Below are positions 63,500-64,000 of a DNA stretch of 64,000 nt, piece by piece. Made by a program: the position numbers and the translations under genes. Within the stretch, counting starts at the first letter, position 1, and each line of letters begins with the position of its first letter. Source of the stretch: Parapristionchus giblindavisi. Its lineage: Eukaryota > Nematoda > Chromadorea > Rhabditida > Diplogasteridae. The notes under the pieces are model-generated. The model saw only the letters and a program-made list of their open reading frames with translations. It had not been told where the DNA came from and ran no database searches. The DNA lies in assembly GCA_943737045.1 (NCBI GenBank), contig CALSFV010000226.1:310001-374000 (forward strand), in the 5' to 3' direction.

Positions 63500-63960
63500 G
63501 ACCATGGGAAAGAGTCAGAGAGGGGAGAGGTAGAGGGGAGAGGTAGAGGGGGAGGGAGAACGAGAGGGAGAGAGGGAGAAGGAGAGGGAGAGGGAGAGGG
63601 GAGAGGTAGAGGGAGAGAGGTAGAGGGAGAGGGAGAGGGGGAGGGAGAATCAGAGATGGGAGAGGTAGAGGGGGGAAGGAGAGGGAGGGAGGGAGAGGGA
63701 GAGAGAGAGAGAGATAGAGAGAGAGACAGAGAGAGGGAGAGGGAGAGCGGAAATGTTCACCACGTCTCTTCTCATAAGCTTTCTTCTCATTTTCACATGC
63801 AAAAAGAAGAAGAGAAGTGATCTCTCTCCCTCTCCTTCTCTCACTCTCCCTTTCCATCTCCCTCAGACCCCTATCTCCCCTTCTCCCTCTCCTTTTCTCC
63901 CTCTCCCTCTCCCTCTCTACTCACATAAAACCGATCTTCCAACCATCTTTTTGCGCCCCC
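63500..63960. repeat. Polypurine then polypyrimidine low-complexity tract
   Basis: About 63505-63750 is (GAGAGGGA)-type; about 63815-63935 is (CTCTCCCT)-type. The two are complementary and could pair. The long open frames on both strands here are composition artefacts. Confidence 0.95.
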
Positions 63961-64000
63961 GAGAGTGAGAGGAGAAAGGAACAAACAATAACACCGATAT

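Noticed and set aside
63452..63857. Long overlapping open frames on both strands
   Set aside because: They consist of GA- or CT-type simple repeats (Gly/Glu/Arg on one strand, Leu/Ser/Pro on the other), so the length is a composition artefact.

Overview
The window looks like a repeat-rich piece of a nematode nuclear genome, most likely Caenorhabditis or a close relative. The evidence is very short introns (43-60 bp) ending in TTTCAG-like acceptors, a secreted PAN/Thr-rich/DUF281-like gene of a type known mainly from Caenorhabditis, many Tc1-type elements and foldback MITEs, and a class A aminergic GPCR. There are no operons, rRNAs, CRISPR arrays or intact tRNA genes that I can support. Only a few host genes are recognisable. 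All lie on the minus strand and must be read across introns.

Layout. (1) 1-1364: the first three recognisable exons (TM1-TM3) of an aminergic GPCR copy, A1, which runs off the left edge and is broken by a 14-bp duplication in TM2. (2) 1700-4772: foldback and TIR elements. (3) 6390-7835: the 3' exons (ICL3-TM7) of a second GPCR copy, A2, cut off next to a Tc1-like foldback (7878-9686) that itself holds an 8-bp-TSD insertion. (4) 9992-11130: a small secreted six-cysteine gene. (5) 11500-14282: nested insertions (SINE-like, a 2.1-kb TIR element, a 120-bp MITE), each matched by an empty site in a later inverted copy. (6) 14837-16110: a five-exon, 234-residue PAN-like/Thr-rich/DUF281-like gene. 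(7) 16.9-24.3 kb: three copies of a composite repeat (U1: TATA-like segment, tRNA-like head, SINE-like body) and a nested palindrome at 18.15-21.34 kb. (8) 25.5-27.8 kb: a tandem exon-like array of unknown nature. (9) 28.3-30.3 kb: a DD34E Tc1 transposase missing its N-terminus, beside a second Tc1 foldback. (10) 30.3-34.3 kb: a direct copy of the six-cysteine gene, then an inverted copy of the 11-15 kb region. (11) 34.8-53.35 kb: a large direct segmental duplication, with one 5'-truncated non-LTR retrotransposon in or beside each copy. (12) 53.7-56.2 kb: a paralogue of the 3.5-6.4 kb region. (13) 56215-60228: GPCR copy B, with 11 exons covering all seven TM segments and an open frame throughout. 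(14) 60.2-64 kb: MITEs and low-complexity DNA.

The themes are repeated segmental duplication of one GPCR locus, with one apparently intact copy and two broken ones, and successive transposon insertions that can be dated against empty sites in the duplicates. A heptamer repeat, TTTGATC / GATCAAA, recurs in introns of unrelated genes and between genes. Functional names rest on motifs I could read by eye; no database search was run.
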